A DNA stretch of 64,000 nt from Larkinella terrae (GTDB lineage Bacteria > Bacteroidota > Bacteroidia > Cytophagales > Spirosomataceae). A program made the position numbers and the translations under genes. Shown one piece after another: positions 10,101 to 17,826 of this stretch. The stretch is taken from assembly GCF_009668025.1 (NCBI RefSeq), contig NZ_WJXZ01000009.1, positions 652,426 through 716,425 on the forward strand, read 5' to 3'. How positions within the stretch are numbered: position 1 is the first letter of the stretch; each line of letters starts with the position of its first letter. The notes below the pieces were generated by a model that saw nothing but the letters and a program-made list of their open reading frames with translations, had not been told where the DNA came from and did not search any database.

Positions 10101-10538
10101 ACGATCTGGAAACGGACGAGCCCCCCACCCATGATGCTGAATTTCGACTCGCCCGACCGGAGTTTGTGCACCGTCCGACGGCAGAAAACCGCTACGCCCT
10201 TGCAGGCGCTGGTGACGCTCAACGATCCGCAGTTTGTGGAGGCCGCCCGCGTGCTGGCTCAGCGTACCATGCGGTCGAAAGTGAATCCAAACGAGCGCAT
10301 CCGGTATTTTTTCCAGGCCGTTGTTTCCCGAAACCCGCGCCCGCGGGAGCTGACGCTGATGAACGAACTCTACGGTGTTGCTTATCAGGGGTTTGTAAAA
10401 TCGCCGGAACGGGCGGAATCGTTGCTAAAAACCGGTGAGTACGCCCGCGACCCTGGCCTGAAAAGCGTCGAACTCGCGGCTTACACGATAGTTGCCAACA
10501 CCATTTTGAATTACGACGAAGCGACCATCAAACGATAA
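7194..10538 (+). CDS. Secreted DUF1549/DUF1553 lipoprotein with planctomycete-type cytochrome (PSCyt1) and LamG-like domain
   Basis: A 1114-residue protein with lipobox Cys18 (VVALTGCQP). The PSCyt1 haem-binding motif C52-F-K-C55-H56 follows (SDRCFKCHGPD). DUF1549 covers about 160-375, starting near EIDRFTLAKMKELGL and including a second CxxCH (MECARCHDHKYDPIS). A concanavalin/LamG-like region lies at about 435-640 (NQEFSVSVWVNPAKTGEEG, RWQHLTLTYDGG), and DUF1553 at about 770-1095. The family is common in planctomycetes and Bacteroidota beside DUF1501 and sulfatase genes; its reaction is not established, though redox-linked polymer or sugar breakdown is often suggested. I chose ATG 7194 because it gives a clean lipoprotein signal; an upstream GTG at 7176 would add six residues. 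It is followed by the DUF1501 gene, its usual partner. Confidence 0.92.
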   Translation: MKTIGFWVVLAVVALTGCQPDQLPQEVQLAMEKTPETVDYNLHVKPIISDRCFKCHGPDRAKIEAGLQLANFEGATLKNKEGRRAIVPGDIGKSELVKRILSHDPDEVMPTPKSNLTLTADEKAILIKWIEQGAEYKEHWSLTKIEKPDVPKVGQSFLSRWGITSDEETNWARNEIDRFTLAKMKELGLKPSPKAEKSTLLRRIYMDLTGLPPTPAEVEAFEKNTSPNAYEQVVDKLLASPHYGEQQAISWLDLARFADSQGYQDDPMRNAFPYRDWVIKSFNQNLPFDQFVMNQLAGDLLPVSPNPQVQREKLLATAFNRLHSQSGENGIIPEEYRIEYVADRANTFGKAFLGLTMECARCHDHKYDPISQKDYYSLFAFFNQNKETGQITHNGEACPTVMLPTTQTEQTLKYIRSNIQQLENRLQPERYKNSFAQWVSQPAPVLTLNRGLLVHLPLEAEVNDGYENRGDKSFTAFVTGDKERKPGPTAGKVGNGIQLNGECGIGILSETVDRVDGKMQESPKRFGKGLNFERNQEFSVSVWVNPAKTGEEGAIFRRTNYENEGYRGYSVKLNPDQTLTVLLSYVWPANCIELRTTDKLRLNRWQHLTLTYDGGAKAAGVRFFVDGKPARMKIITDNLTKGLLHGEFNSNKQGKFYGFELGYDAREKTLKDVSLDELRIYNRRLSVLEVQSLAENTDQITPILQLPVAQRTGQQRQNLFEYYLLTSDSTFAKINRQLSAVRGQEVAVLSDIPEVMAMQELPADQRRKSFILNRGVYDAPGAEVHSQTPLRLGKLPADYPQNRLGLAQWLLAEENPLFARVMVNRLWQNYFGNGIVKTQEDFGSQGDLPSHPELLDWLAVRFREENWDTKRFIKRMVMSATYQQSSKATPEEIERDPDNKWLARGSSYRFSAEQVRDNALAASGLLVQKIGGPSVYPYQPAGIWEALATRNTISYRQQHGDSLYRRSMYTIWKRTSPPPMMLNFDSPDRSLCTVRRQKTATPLQALVTLNDPQFVEAARVLAQRTMRSKVNPNERIRYFFQAVVSRNPRPRELTLMNELYGVAYQGFVKSPERAESLLKTGEYARDPGLKSVELAAYTIVANTILNYDEATIKR

Positions 10539-10546
10539 ACCCAGTC

Positions 10547-10643
10547 AACACCCAGTCAGCGGTCGAAGACCCTGACTGCGGTTTTCTTGATTTTGTAAAA
10601 CTTTTAAACCGCAGTCAGGGTTTTCAACCGCTGACTGGGTGTG
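10547..10643. repeat. Paired 26-nt hairpin element between DUF1553 and DUF1501 genes
   Basis: An inverted pair of hairpin units. The left unit is CAGTCAG (10553-10559), spacer CGGTCGAAGACC, CTGACTG (10572-10578). The right unit is CAGTCAG (10612-10618), spacer, CTGACTG (10631-10637). The two units are also reverse complements of each other over about 37 bp, so the DNA can fold as one long hairpin or as two small ones. The right arm runs up to base 10643, just before the DUF1501 start codon, so it lies in that gene's 5' leader. The same element, with matched base changes, is inside icmF at 54026-54150. Confidence 0.88.
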
Positions 10644-10647
10644 TGCC

Positions 10648-12090
10648 ATGAGCAATCTTAAAGACGAAATACACGATCAAATGAGCCGCCGGACGTTCCT
10701 GCAAAGCAGCGGTTTGGGGCTGGGCGCAGCGGCTCTTTCTTCCCTCCTGCCCCACCAGTCGACAGCCGCCGGAACCGATCCGGGAATGGGGTTGCCGCAT
10801 TTTCCGGCCAAAATCAAACGGGTCATTTATTTGTTGCAAAGCGGAGCGCCCTCGCAGTTGGAAACCTTTGATTACAAACCCAAACTGGAGCAGATGTGGG
10901 GGCAAAACCTCCCCGAATCGGTGCGTCAAGGGCAACGGCTGACGGGCATGTCGGCAAGCCAGAGTTCGTTCCCGCTGGCGGCTTCGGTCTATAAATTTGC
11001 GCAATACGGCAAAAGCCGGTCGTGGGTCAGTGAACTGTTGCCGCATCACACGACAATGGTGGACGACCTGTGCTTCATCAAATCCATGTACACCGAACAC
11101 ATCAATCACGACCCGGCGGTTACCTTCATTCAGACGGGAAATCAGATCGGCGGACGCCCGTCGATGGGCTCGTGGGTGAGTTACGGATTAGGCTCGGAAA
11201 ACAAAAACATGCCAGCGTTTGTTGTGCTGCTGTCGCGGGCGCGGAGTGGTGACCAGCCGCTGTACGCCAAATTGTGGAGCAACGGTTTTATTCCCTCGAC
11301 GCACCAGGGCGTGGTGTTCCGGTCGGGGCCGGATCCGATTTTTTACCTCAACAACCCGGAAGGTGTCGATAAAACGTCGCGCCGGACGATGCTGAATTAC
11401 CTGGCGAAAATGAGTGAAGATCAGTACAAGCACGTGCTCGATCCCGAAATCAACAGCCGGATGCAGCAGTACGAAATGGCGTACCGCATGCAAACCTCCG
11501 TTCCCGAAACGCTCGACCTTTCCAAAGAGCCGGATTACATTTTTGACATGTACGGCCCCGAAAGTCGAAAACCGGGGACGTATGCCGCCAACTGCCTGTT
11601 AGCCCGCAAGTTAGCCGAGAAAGATGTACGGTTTATTCAGTTGTACCACCAGGGTTGGGACCAGCACGGAAACTTACCGAAAGACATCAAAATTATGGCC
11701 GATTCGGTTGATCAGCCGACCACCGCGCTGGTGAAAGACCTGAAACAAAGGGGGCTGCTGGACGATACGCTGGTGATTTTTGGCGGAGAATTTGGCCGCA
11801 CGAACTACTCGCAGGGCAAACTGACCAAAGACAATTACGGCCGCGATCACCACCCGCGCTGTTTTACGGTTTGGCTGACCGGGGGCGGCATCAAAAAAGG
11901 AATGACCTACGGGCAAACCGATGATTTTAGCTACAACATCGTTAAAGAACCCGTTCACGTTCATGACTTGCAGGCCACGATTCTGCACCTGCTGGGGATC
12001 GATCACGAAAAGCTGGTTTATAAGTTTCAGGGACGTCGGTATCGGCTGACGGATGTAGCCGGGAAAGTCGTCAAGCCAATTCTCGCTTAG
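10648..12090 (+). CDS. DUF1501 (sulfatase-fold) protein, Tat-exported
   Basis: A 480-residue protein with an N-terminal twin-arginine signal (MSRRTFLQSSGLGLG), so it is folded before export. The body carries DUF1501 hallmarks: VIYLLQSGAPSQLETFDYKP near the start, TEHINHDPAVTFIQTG, QLYHQGWDQHGNLP and VIFGGEFGRTNYSQG. DUF1501 belongs to the alkaline-phosphatase/sulfatase-like superfamily; substrate and reaction are unknown. It is the regular partner of DUF1553 proteins, lying just downstream. I prefer ATG 10648 over GTG 10639 because the latter lies within the palindromic repeat; ATG 10681 (at MSRRTF) is also possible. It converges with and overlaps the next minus-strand gene by 4 bp. Confidence 0.92.
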   Translation: MSNLKDEIHDQMSRRTFLQSSGLGLGAAALSSLLPHQSTAAGTDPGMGLPHFPAKIKRVIYLLQSGAPSQLETFDYKPKLEQMWGQNLPESVRQGQRLTGMSASQSSFPLAASVYKFAQYGKSRSWVSELLPHHTTMVDDLCFIKSMYTEHINHDPAVTFIQTGNQIGGRPSMGSWVSYGLGSENKNMPAFVVLLSRARSGDQPLYAKLWSNGFIPSTHQGVVFRSGPDPIFYLNNPEGVDKTSRRTMLNYLAKMSEDQYKHVLDPEINSRMQQYEMAYRMQTSVPETLDLSKEPDYIFDMYGPESRKPGTYAANCLLARKLAEKDVRFIQLYHQGWDQHGNLPKDIKIMADSVDQPTTALVKDLKQRGLLDDTLVIFGGEFGRTNYSQGKLTKDNYGRDHHPRCFTVWLTGGGIKKGMTYGQTDDFSYNIVKEPVHVHDLQATILHLLGIDHEKLVYKFQGRRYRLTDVAGKVVKPILA

Positions 12091-12713
12091 CGGATTTTTA
12101 AAATACATTTAGCGGTTTTTAGAGCAGCCTGAAAAGTATCCGGATTCGATCTTTTATCTTCCGGACTTAACCTGTTTATTAGATCACCATCGCGCAATTG
12201 AGGAAGTCCCATGTAACTCCACATGGTTAAGGTTACGTGCGCTTTCTGGCACAAAACGGCATCGTTATTTTCCAGGCAATTAATCAGAAACACAGCTACT
12301 TCCTGATTGCCAACCATTTCCTGAAAAGTGGCAAAAACTGTCGATAAAACGGCTTCCCGATGGGAACGAAAGGTTTCCTGAATAATCGAAAAGCTCTTTT
12401 TATATCCGTTTATTCTCCACAAACTTCCCGCAATAACTACCCGTGTTTCCGGAGAAACTTCAGCCAGTTTTTTGGTCAGTTTAGGAACCAGTTTATCGGC
12501 ATTATGATACATTAAATTACCGATTAACGCCTTTATAAGTACCGCATTTGTCTCGGTATGCAGTCGTTTCCATTCGCGCTCGATGAGTTCCTTCCGCCAC
12601 GCTGCTTCTTCAGCCGGACTGGCTTTATATTGGTCACCAAAACCGTCTCTGTAAATATAGTGCGTTTGCCCGCCATTGGCGAAATACAGGTCTTTCGACG
12701 TCATTTCATACAT
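12087..12713 (-). CDS. Hypothetical protein with HEAT-like helical repeats
   Basis: A 208-residue soluble protein not recognised as a named family. The N-terminal 50 residues include an aromatic stretch (DLYFANGGQTHYIYRDGFGD). The rest reads as pairs of amphipathic helices (TNAVLIKALIGNLMYHNADK, PETRVVIAGSLWRING, AVFLINCLENNDAVLCQKAH), in the style of HEAT/ARM scaffolds. No signal peptide or catalytic motif is seen. An alternative start is ATG 12704 (MTSKDLYF). It stands alone on the minus strand. Function is unknown; a protein-binding role is the only reasonable guess. Confidence 0.75.
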   Translation of the reverse strand: MYEMTSKDLYFANGGQTHYIYRDGFGDQYKASPAEEAAWRKELIEREWKRLHTETNAVLIKALIGNLMYHNADKLVPKLTKKLAEVSPETRVVIAGSLWRINGYKKSFSIIQETFRSHREAVLSTVFATFQEMVGNQEVAVFLINCLENNDAVLCQKAHVTLTMWSYMGLPQLRDGDLINRLSPEDKRSNPDTFQAALKTAKCILKIR

Positions 12714-12830
12714 ATAAGCTGACGCATTTAAACCAATTAAATCACATGATTACCAAATGATTGCCCAATATAAACCGCTTCCGGTTTTCGTCAAACCGGA
12801 GGGTTTAAAATCCGAAGGTGCCAATGGCAA

Positions 12831-13613
12831 TTAATCGGTTTGCGAAGGCAGTTTTTCGTTCTTATTTCGGCCCAGCCGATAAGTCAACGCAAGAACGACG
12901 TTATTCTTTCCGGAGGCCGATTGGGGCGTAAAAATGCCGGATTCAAACGTGGCCGGATTGTAGTTGGTTTGGTTGACCCAGCCGACCTGCATAATCCAAT
13001 GGTTATCAAGCTGGTAGCCAACGCCCCCATAAACCCGGTTTCGCTCGAAAGTCGGTCCTTTGGGATTGAGAAAAAGTTCGTCGTAGAACGACAGGAATGC
13101 CGTTTTTGCCGTAATGGTCGGCTTGTTCAGGGGAACGAACAAGTTAAGCCGGTAGCGAATCCGGTTCCGGTAGGGCGTTGTTCCGTCCCGGTAGGTAAAC
13201 CAGCGCTGTTCGACGCGGTAACGGTGTTCAAATTTTAGCCGAGAAAGGTATTGATTGACAATGAGTTGCTGCCAGAATCGTGTTTCGGTATTCAGAGGAC
13301 CGTCTTTCAGTGCCTGGTAATCATACGTTGCGTAATGCCCACCAGCCAGCGAAAATGTAAAATGATCGTTCAGGTCATAGCTGACTCCGCCTTTCAATTC
13401 CCGGTAAAAAAACTGGTGGAAAACCGCATTGCCACGGGCCTGAACTTCGGCAAAACCGCCCCATTTTTTATCACCACCCGGAAGCTGAACCGTGCCGATG
13501 AACCAGGTTCCCCAGGGTGTCGATGGTGTAATGGAAGTTTGGGCGTACGAGCTTACAAGTGAAGAGATTAACAGACTAATCGTTAGTCCGGCAACGACGC
13601 GGAGCCGCTTCAT
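12831..13613 (-). CDS. DUF2490 outer-membrane-type protein
   Basis: A 260-residue protein with a signal peptide (MKRLRVVAGLTISLLISSL, cleavage probably after SSYAQ). The rest alternates short strands typical of a small beta-barrel (GGFAEVQARGNAVFHQFFY, GGVSYDLNDHFTFSLAGGHY, HRYRVEQRWFTYRDG, YRNRIRYRLNLFVPLN), fitting DUF2490. Members are predicted outer-membrane proteins of unknown function. The gene is monocistronic, 117 bp from the HEAT-like gene start. Confidence 0.85.
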   Translation of the reverse strand: MKRLRVVAGLTISLLISSLVSSYAQTSITPSTPWGTWFIGTVQLPGGDKKWGGFAEVQARGNAVFHQFFYRELKGGVSYDLNDHFTFSLAGGHYATYDYQALKDGPLNTETRFWQQLIVNQYLSRLKFEHRYRVEQRWFTYRDGTTPYRNRIRYRLNLFVPLNKPTITAKTAFLSFYDELFLNPKGPTFERNRVYGGVGYQLDNHWIMQVGWVNQTNYNPATFESGIFTPQSASGKNNVVLALTYRLGRNKNEKLPSQTD

Positions 13614-13747
13614 AAAGAAACCATTTAAAATTGTACGAAATTACAATGGCTTAATGAATCGACGTCAGACTTCATACATTCTTAACAATTTGATAATACT
13701 ACCTTAACGTTTTCAGTATCACCAAAATGCTTGGTTATCCACTGTAG

Positions 13748-13867
13748 ACAACCGAGACTGGCCACGTTCATCTTGGGTCTACTCTTCAAATCCCGAAAAC
13801 CGCCCATTCAGATGAAGAATTTACGGACGAAAAGGCAGCAAAAGAGTGGCTGAAACACTTTTTATGA
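13748..13867 (+). pseudogene. Possible C-terminal remnant of an unidentified gene
   Basis: Within the 366-bp gap 13614-13979 the + strand holds 39 open codons after a TAG (13745-13747), ending in TGA at 13865-13867. There is no plausible start codon, yet the translation looks like the end of a real globular protein (about residues 14-33: IPKTAHSDEEFTDEKAAKEW, then LKHFL). I could not assign the family. The rest of the gap shows nothing I can support. Confidence 0.35.
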
Positions 13868-13979
13868 AAACTGTAATTATCTGAAATAAAGGCAAAAGGA
13901 TTGAACGGAATGGCAATTTCGCTTACATTGCCGGGCCTTATCACCTTCGTAAATCCCAATAACCGAAACCTTTAAACGA

Positions 13980-14369
13980 ATGAACAAACCAACCGACTTC
14001 AGTAATTACATAGCCGATTTTTCGCCGGAAACGCAGGAGCTTTTGATTCAGATTCGGGAAACCATTCGGAAAGCGGCCCCCAATGCAAGTGAAACCATCA
14101 GTTACGGGATGCCAACGTTCACCTTAAATGGCAATCTAGTCCATTTTGCTGCATTTAAAAATCACATCGGATTTTATCCGGTCCCTTCCGGAATTGAGGC
14201 TTTTAAGGAGGAACTTTCAAAATTTAAAGGGGCAAAAGGCTCGGTTCAATTTCCGCTCGATCAACCCATGCCGCTGGATCTGATCACGCGAATTGTTGAA
14301 TTCCGGGTAGCGGAAAACCTGAAAAAACCGGCTCCAAAGGCCAGAAAGAAAGTCCAGCCGACGGAATGA
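13980..14369 (+). CDS. DUF1801 / YdhG-like protein
   Basis: A 129-residue cytosolic protein with the DUF1801 pattern: an N-terminal helix pair (LLIQIRETIRKAAPNASETI), the conserved SYGMPTF, a beta-rich middle (NLVHFAAFKNHIGFYPVPSG) and a C-terminal helix with a lysine-rich tail (APKARKKVQ). The structure is a small alpha/beta fold, and some relatives are called iron chaperones (frataxin-like), but the function is not settled. The gene stands alone and is followed by a strong hairpin terminator. Confidence 0.88.
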   Translation: MNKPTDFSNYIADFSPETQELLIQIRETIRKAAPNASETISYGMPTFTLNGNLVHFAAFKNHIGFYPVPSGIEAFKEELSKFKGAKGSVQFPLDQPMPLDLITRIVEFRVAENLKKPAPKARKKVQPTE

Positions 14370-14392
14370 AGTGCTCCGTTCAGTTAGATATT

Positions 14393-14438
14393 GCAGTTTT
14401 CAACCTGCACAAAGGTTGAAAACTGCCGGTTTTTTTTT
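14393..14438 (+). terminator. Rho-independent terminator after the DUF1801 gene
   Basis: A perfect 13-bp stem, GCAGTTTTCAACC (14393-14405) against its complement (14414-14426), with an 8-nt loop and a run of T at 14430-14438. It sits between the stop at 14369 and the convergent gene ending at 14458. Confidence 0.88.
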
Positions 14439-14457
14439 CGAAAAATGAGCACTTAAC

Positions 14458-16770
14458 TTAGAGACCACTCAGTTCGGCTTCGGTGAAAGCCTTCTGACGA
14501 CCGGATAATTTAGCCCGTTTCTGGGCCACTTCTTCCGTCGTAATCGTCTCGGCGTTGTTCCGCCATGACTTTCGGATGTAACTGAGTAACTGGGCAATGT
14601 CTTCGTTCGGCAAGTCTTTATCGTATCCAATTCCGGGCATGTCACCACTTACCTCCGGCGTTTGGTAGACGTGGCCATTTACTTTTACCGGCCCCGTCAG
14701 ACCGAACAGAACAATGGAAATGAGCTTGTCTTTGTTTCCCGTCACCCATTCCGATTGATTCAACGGCGGCCCCAGCGATTTGATCCCGTTGCCGTCAATG
14801 CCGTGACAGGTCTGGCAAACCGATGTAAACAAAGCTTCACCCTTGGGAAACTGTTTCTTCAGCACTTCGGGATTGCGATTCGCCAGCGCATTTTTCGCGG
14901 TAGCGGTGGCTCTTCGCAGTTGTTTATAAATGGTCGCATTCTGGTCACTTACCGACGCCACCAACTCTTGTTCAAACTGGGTTTCCTGATCCTGCAAATT
15001 GCTCGTTACGGCGTCAGCCACGTAGCGGTTTTGCGGATAAGCTTTCGAAAGCCGGGTCAGTAGCTGGTGCGCGGCAGAAGGATTGAATTCCGCAATCGAA
15101 TGGGCTAGAAAACCGATGTAGGGAGCCGCCAGCGTATCGTTTGCGTCCAGAAGTTTGGTTAACGAAGCCGTTATTTTTGGCTCGCTGGCCGACGTTATCA
15201 CCGACGGAATGGCGGTGAGGCCCTGCATTCGAATGGGCCAGACCGGTTTTTCCAATGTCGCCAGAACCGCTTCCGTGGTCAGTTTGCCCAGCCCTTCAAG
15301 TGTCCAAAGCGCGTGGATCGCCAACAAGGTGTTACCAGATTGCGCGGCTTTTTGTAAGCCCGGAACCAGTTGGAGGTAATTGCGGTCGATGATCGTTTGC
15401 TGGGCTTTGTCCCGAATCCAGCCGTTCGGATTTCCCAGCAGCTGGAGAAGTTGTTCGGGAACATCCGGCAGAACAACCGCCGAAACCGCTTTATTTTTGG
15501 GGACGACTTTGTAAATCCGGCCTGCCGACAACGGTTGCGTGAGTTCCCTTTTCCGGATTTCGTTCTTCAAATATGGCGTTGCGTAAGTCTTGTGCTGAAT
15601 AATTCCGCGGTACATATCCACAATATACAGTGCTCCGTCGGGCGCGTTATAGAGACTCACCGGGCGGAAACGCTCGTCCATACTCGCCAGAAATTCTTTG
15701 CCCCGATACGCCTGCCCACCTGTAACGACATAGCCTTTTTCCGTGAGGATGTTTCGCTTGATGAGGTTGGCCGAAGGCTCCGGAACGAATGCATTCCACT
15801 CAAAACCGCTCCCGAAAAGTGCCCCCCGGTAGATCACGGGTCCGGAAGCCGCCGTAAACTCATTGAGTTTCAGGCTGTCGTTCAAAACGCCTTTCATGTA
15901 ACCCCGGTTTACTCCGGGCGTGGGGCGGATGGGGTAAACCTTGTTGTCGGCCACCGCCTTTTCGTTAAATCCCGCAACGCCCCGCTGATTTTTATTCCAG
16001 GCACCAAAACCGGGTGAGAAATAATCACCGAGCAGGTTTTGCGAATTGTTGTTGTAATACAACCGCCCGTAATCATCCTGGCTTATGCCCCATTGCCCGC
16101 GAAAATGGGTATGCTCGATCAGCCATTTTCCGCCTTTTTTCCGGTAGCGTTTATCCGATTTGGCATTATAAATCCAGTTGTCCAAACCACGAAGCAAGCC
16201 ATTGGGCTGGTGTTCGACGTTTCCGCCGACGGCATATTTCGCATCGACCAGTTCCCGCCCGACGGCTTTGCCGTTCTGCAAAGTATAAAACCAGAGATTC
16301 GTCGGTTCGGCGACCAGTATACCGTTATCGATCAGACAAATAGCCCTGGGCAGGACCAGCGAATCGATAATGACTTTCCGGTTGTCGTACACCCCGTCCC
16401 GGTTTTTATCTTCCAGCAAAACCACTTTCCCGTTCGGCTGATCTTCACCGGTTCCGATGGTGTCGGGCATGTATCCCGGCATTTCCACCACCCACATCCG
16501 GGCTTTTTCGTCGAACAGCATGGCAACGGGCGTGCTCACCAGCGGCTCCGCAGCAACGAGCTTCAGCTCAAAGCCGTCCTCAAGCTGTACCCGTTTCATC
16601 GAAGCTTCGGGCGTCAGGAAGGGCGATTGGGTGAAATCGATCGGTTCGTTCGGAGCGGTTTGAGCAGGTGCGGTCGAAACGGAGGTTGACCGCGCCTGTT
16701 TATTCGTTTTGCAATAGAGTAACGTTAACGATACGAAGATGAGCAGCAGCGGATAACGAAGCCTTTTCAT
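14458..16770 (-). CDS. PVC-type haem-binding dehydrogenase lipoprotein with HEAT repeats and cytochrome c
   Basis: A 770-residue protein starting at MKRLRYPLLLIFVSLTLLYC, with lipobox Cys20. A longer reading to 16851 would add 27 residues before this signal and is unlikely. The N-terminal half is the membrane-bound-dehydrogenase beta-propeller (DEKARMWVVEMPGYMPD, LLEDKNRDGVYD, WIYNAKSDKRYR, DGALYIVDMYRGIIQHK). HEAT-like helices lie at about 470-620, and a cytochrome c domain contains C-Q-T-C-H near residues 650-654 (SVCQTCHGIDGNG) with a later Met-rich loop (SGDMPGIGYD) for the sixth ligand. It is predicted to be a periplasmic or surface quinoprotein-like oxidoreductase; the substrate is unknown. 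A tail of an arylsulfatase gene lies just upstream. Confidence 0.9.
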   Translation of the reverse strand: MKRLRYPLLLIFVSLTLLYCKTNKQARSTSVSTAPAQTAPNEPIDFTQSPFLTPEASMKRVQLEDGFELKLVAAEPLVSTPVAMLFDEKARMWVVEMPGYMPDTIGTGEDQPNGKVVLLEDKNRDGVYDNRKVIIDSLVLPRAICLIDNGILVAEPTNLWFYTLQNGKAVGRELVDAKYAVGGNVEHQPNGLLRGLDNWIYNAKSDKRYRKKGGKWLIEHTHFRGQWGISQDDYGRLYYNNNSQNLLGDYFSPGFGAWNKNQRGVAGFNEKAVADNKVYPIRPTPGVNRGYMKGVLNDSLKLNEFTAASGPVIYRGALFGSGFEWNAFVPEPSANLIKRNILTEKGYVVTGGQAYRGKEFLASMDERFRPVSLYNAPDGALYIVDMYRGIIQHKTYATPYLKNEIRKRELTQPLSAGRIYKVVPKNKAVSAVVLPDVPEQLLQLLGNPNGWIRDKAQQTIIDRNYLQLVPGLQKAAQSGNTLLAIHALWTLEGLGKLTTEAVLATLEKPVWPIRMQGLTAIPSVITSASEPKITASLTKLLDANDTLAAPYIGFLAHSIAEFNPSAAHQLLTRLSKAYPQNRYVADAVTSNLQDQETQFEQELVASVSDQNATIYKQLRRATATAKNALANRNPEVLKKQFPKGEALFTSVCQTCHGIDGNGIKSLGPPLNQSEWVTGNKDKLISIVLFGLTGPVKVNGHVYQTPEVSGDMPGIGYDKDLPNEDIAQLLSYIRKSWRNNAETITTEEVAQKRAKLSGRQKAFTEAELSGL

Positions 16771-16938
16771 TCGGTTGATTACGATCAGGGTTGTATGGTG
16801 ACAGTAGGACTGCCAGACAAATTTAATGTTTAATCCTATAACGATCCACAAGCGGATTCACGTTTAAAAACATTGGCATAAGGCAACTGTTTCGATCTTC
16901 TAACCATTCACTAGGCGCGAAATTGATGAGAAATTACC

Positions 16939-17070
16939 TTGGCAACCGATAAAAGCGAAACCCAGGATGTAGCGGGCCAATTTCCTGACAAAGTGCGCGA
17001 GCTGGATTGTATGTGGCGGCAATGGGCAACGACGCGCCAGGTATTTCCGAAACCGGGGCCGGAGAGATGA
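16939..17070 (+). pseudogene. Remnant of the C-terminus of an arylsulfatase
   Basis: Forty-three codons ending in TGA at 17068 read LATDKSETQDVAGQFPDKVR, then ELDCMWRQWATTRQVFPKPG. This is the usual ending of arylsulfatase A-like enzymes: a 'Asp-x-x-x-Glu-x-x-Asp-Leu' turn, then P-D/E-K-V-x-E-L-x-x-x-W-x-x-W-A. The frame is closed by a stop at 16927-16929 and has no start, and nothing upstream resembles the rest of a sulfatase. The recognition is from memory of the family. Confidence 0.7.
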
Positions 17071-17092
17071 TCTGCAAACCGGTTTATAAAAA

Positions 17093-17761
17093 TCAGTATT
17101 TTAAAGCGAACTTATATACCCGATCAGCCTGATAATGAGGATCTACTACGGTTTTTTCCGTCAGACTAAACCCGTTTTCATCTAACAATTTAAGCAAACT
17201 TTCTTCAGTAAATAGCGGCTTTCGGCATCCCTTGTGTTTCTGTCCCGGTCGTCGGGCGATGAGTTCCCAGATAAACAGATACCCCTCTTTTTTCAAGTTA
17301 CCCCGAATACTAGTCAGCATTTCATTCGGATATGTAAATTCATGCAAACTATTTTCAATAATTATTTTGTCAAAAAACCGCTCCGGTAATCGGGTTTCTT
17401 TTTCTTTTCCGCGAATTGGGATAAAAGTGGCGGTACTTACTCGACCTGCAATTTGATACACTTGCCGGATTGTTAGAGCCAAATCTTCCGGTTGAAGACA
17501 AACCGGATTGATGTCCTGTAGATAAAAGCTGATACTATCATCCATCATTGAATAAATAATCTCCCTTACACCTGAGCCCGCCCCGACACTGGCTAATTTC
17601 TCCTGTTTGTGAAAGTCGTAGATTCGCTTATAACCAGTTAGTAACCATTCAATATTATCGCGTTTTGTAAAATGCTTGTCCAAACATCCATTAACATCAA
17701 ATTGAGCCTTGGACGGTTGGCGAATCAATACAAAACAGACAAATAAAAATAGATGCAACAT
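17093..17761 (-). CDS. Class I methyltransferase-like protein with N-terminal hydrophobic (signal-like) segment
   Basis: From the ATG at 17761 the 222-residue product begins MLHLFLFVCFVLIRQPSKAQ, which looks like a signal peptide. A Rossmann-like SAM-binding motif I follows (LASVGAGSGVREI), with an acidic strand end (FYLQDINPVCLQ), a motif-IV-like stretch (FDKIIIENSLHEFTYPNEML) and KKEGYLFIWELIAR. That is a methyltransferase core, normally cytosolic, so export would be odd. The frame continues to an ATG at 17836 whose ATGGATGTAG overlaps the stop of the upstream tiny gene. If that start is used, 25 polar residues precede the hydrophobic segment and the protein might be membrane-anchored. Substrate unknown. 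Confidence 0.7.
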   Translation of the reverse strand: MLHLFLFVCFVLIRQPSKAQFDVNGCLDKHFTKRDNIEWLLTGYKRIYDFHKQEKLASVGAGSGVREIIYSMMDDSISFYLQDINPVCLQPEDLALTIRQVYQIAGRVSTATFIPIRGKEKETRLPERFFDKIIIENSLHEFTYPNEMLTSIRGNLKKEGYLFIWELIARRPGQKHKGCRKPLFTEESLLKLLDENGFSLTEKTVVDPHYQADRVYKFALKY

Positions 17762-17826
17762 CTGCAACCTAGCTGAGTTTGAAGAGTTTTCAGCAGTAAT
17801 AACAAATTGAAGAAAATCACTATTCT

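Noticed and set aside
10639..10647. GTG start for the DUF1501 gene
   Set aside because: It lies within the palindromic repeat's right arm; ATG 10648 gives the normal N-terminus.
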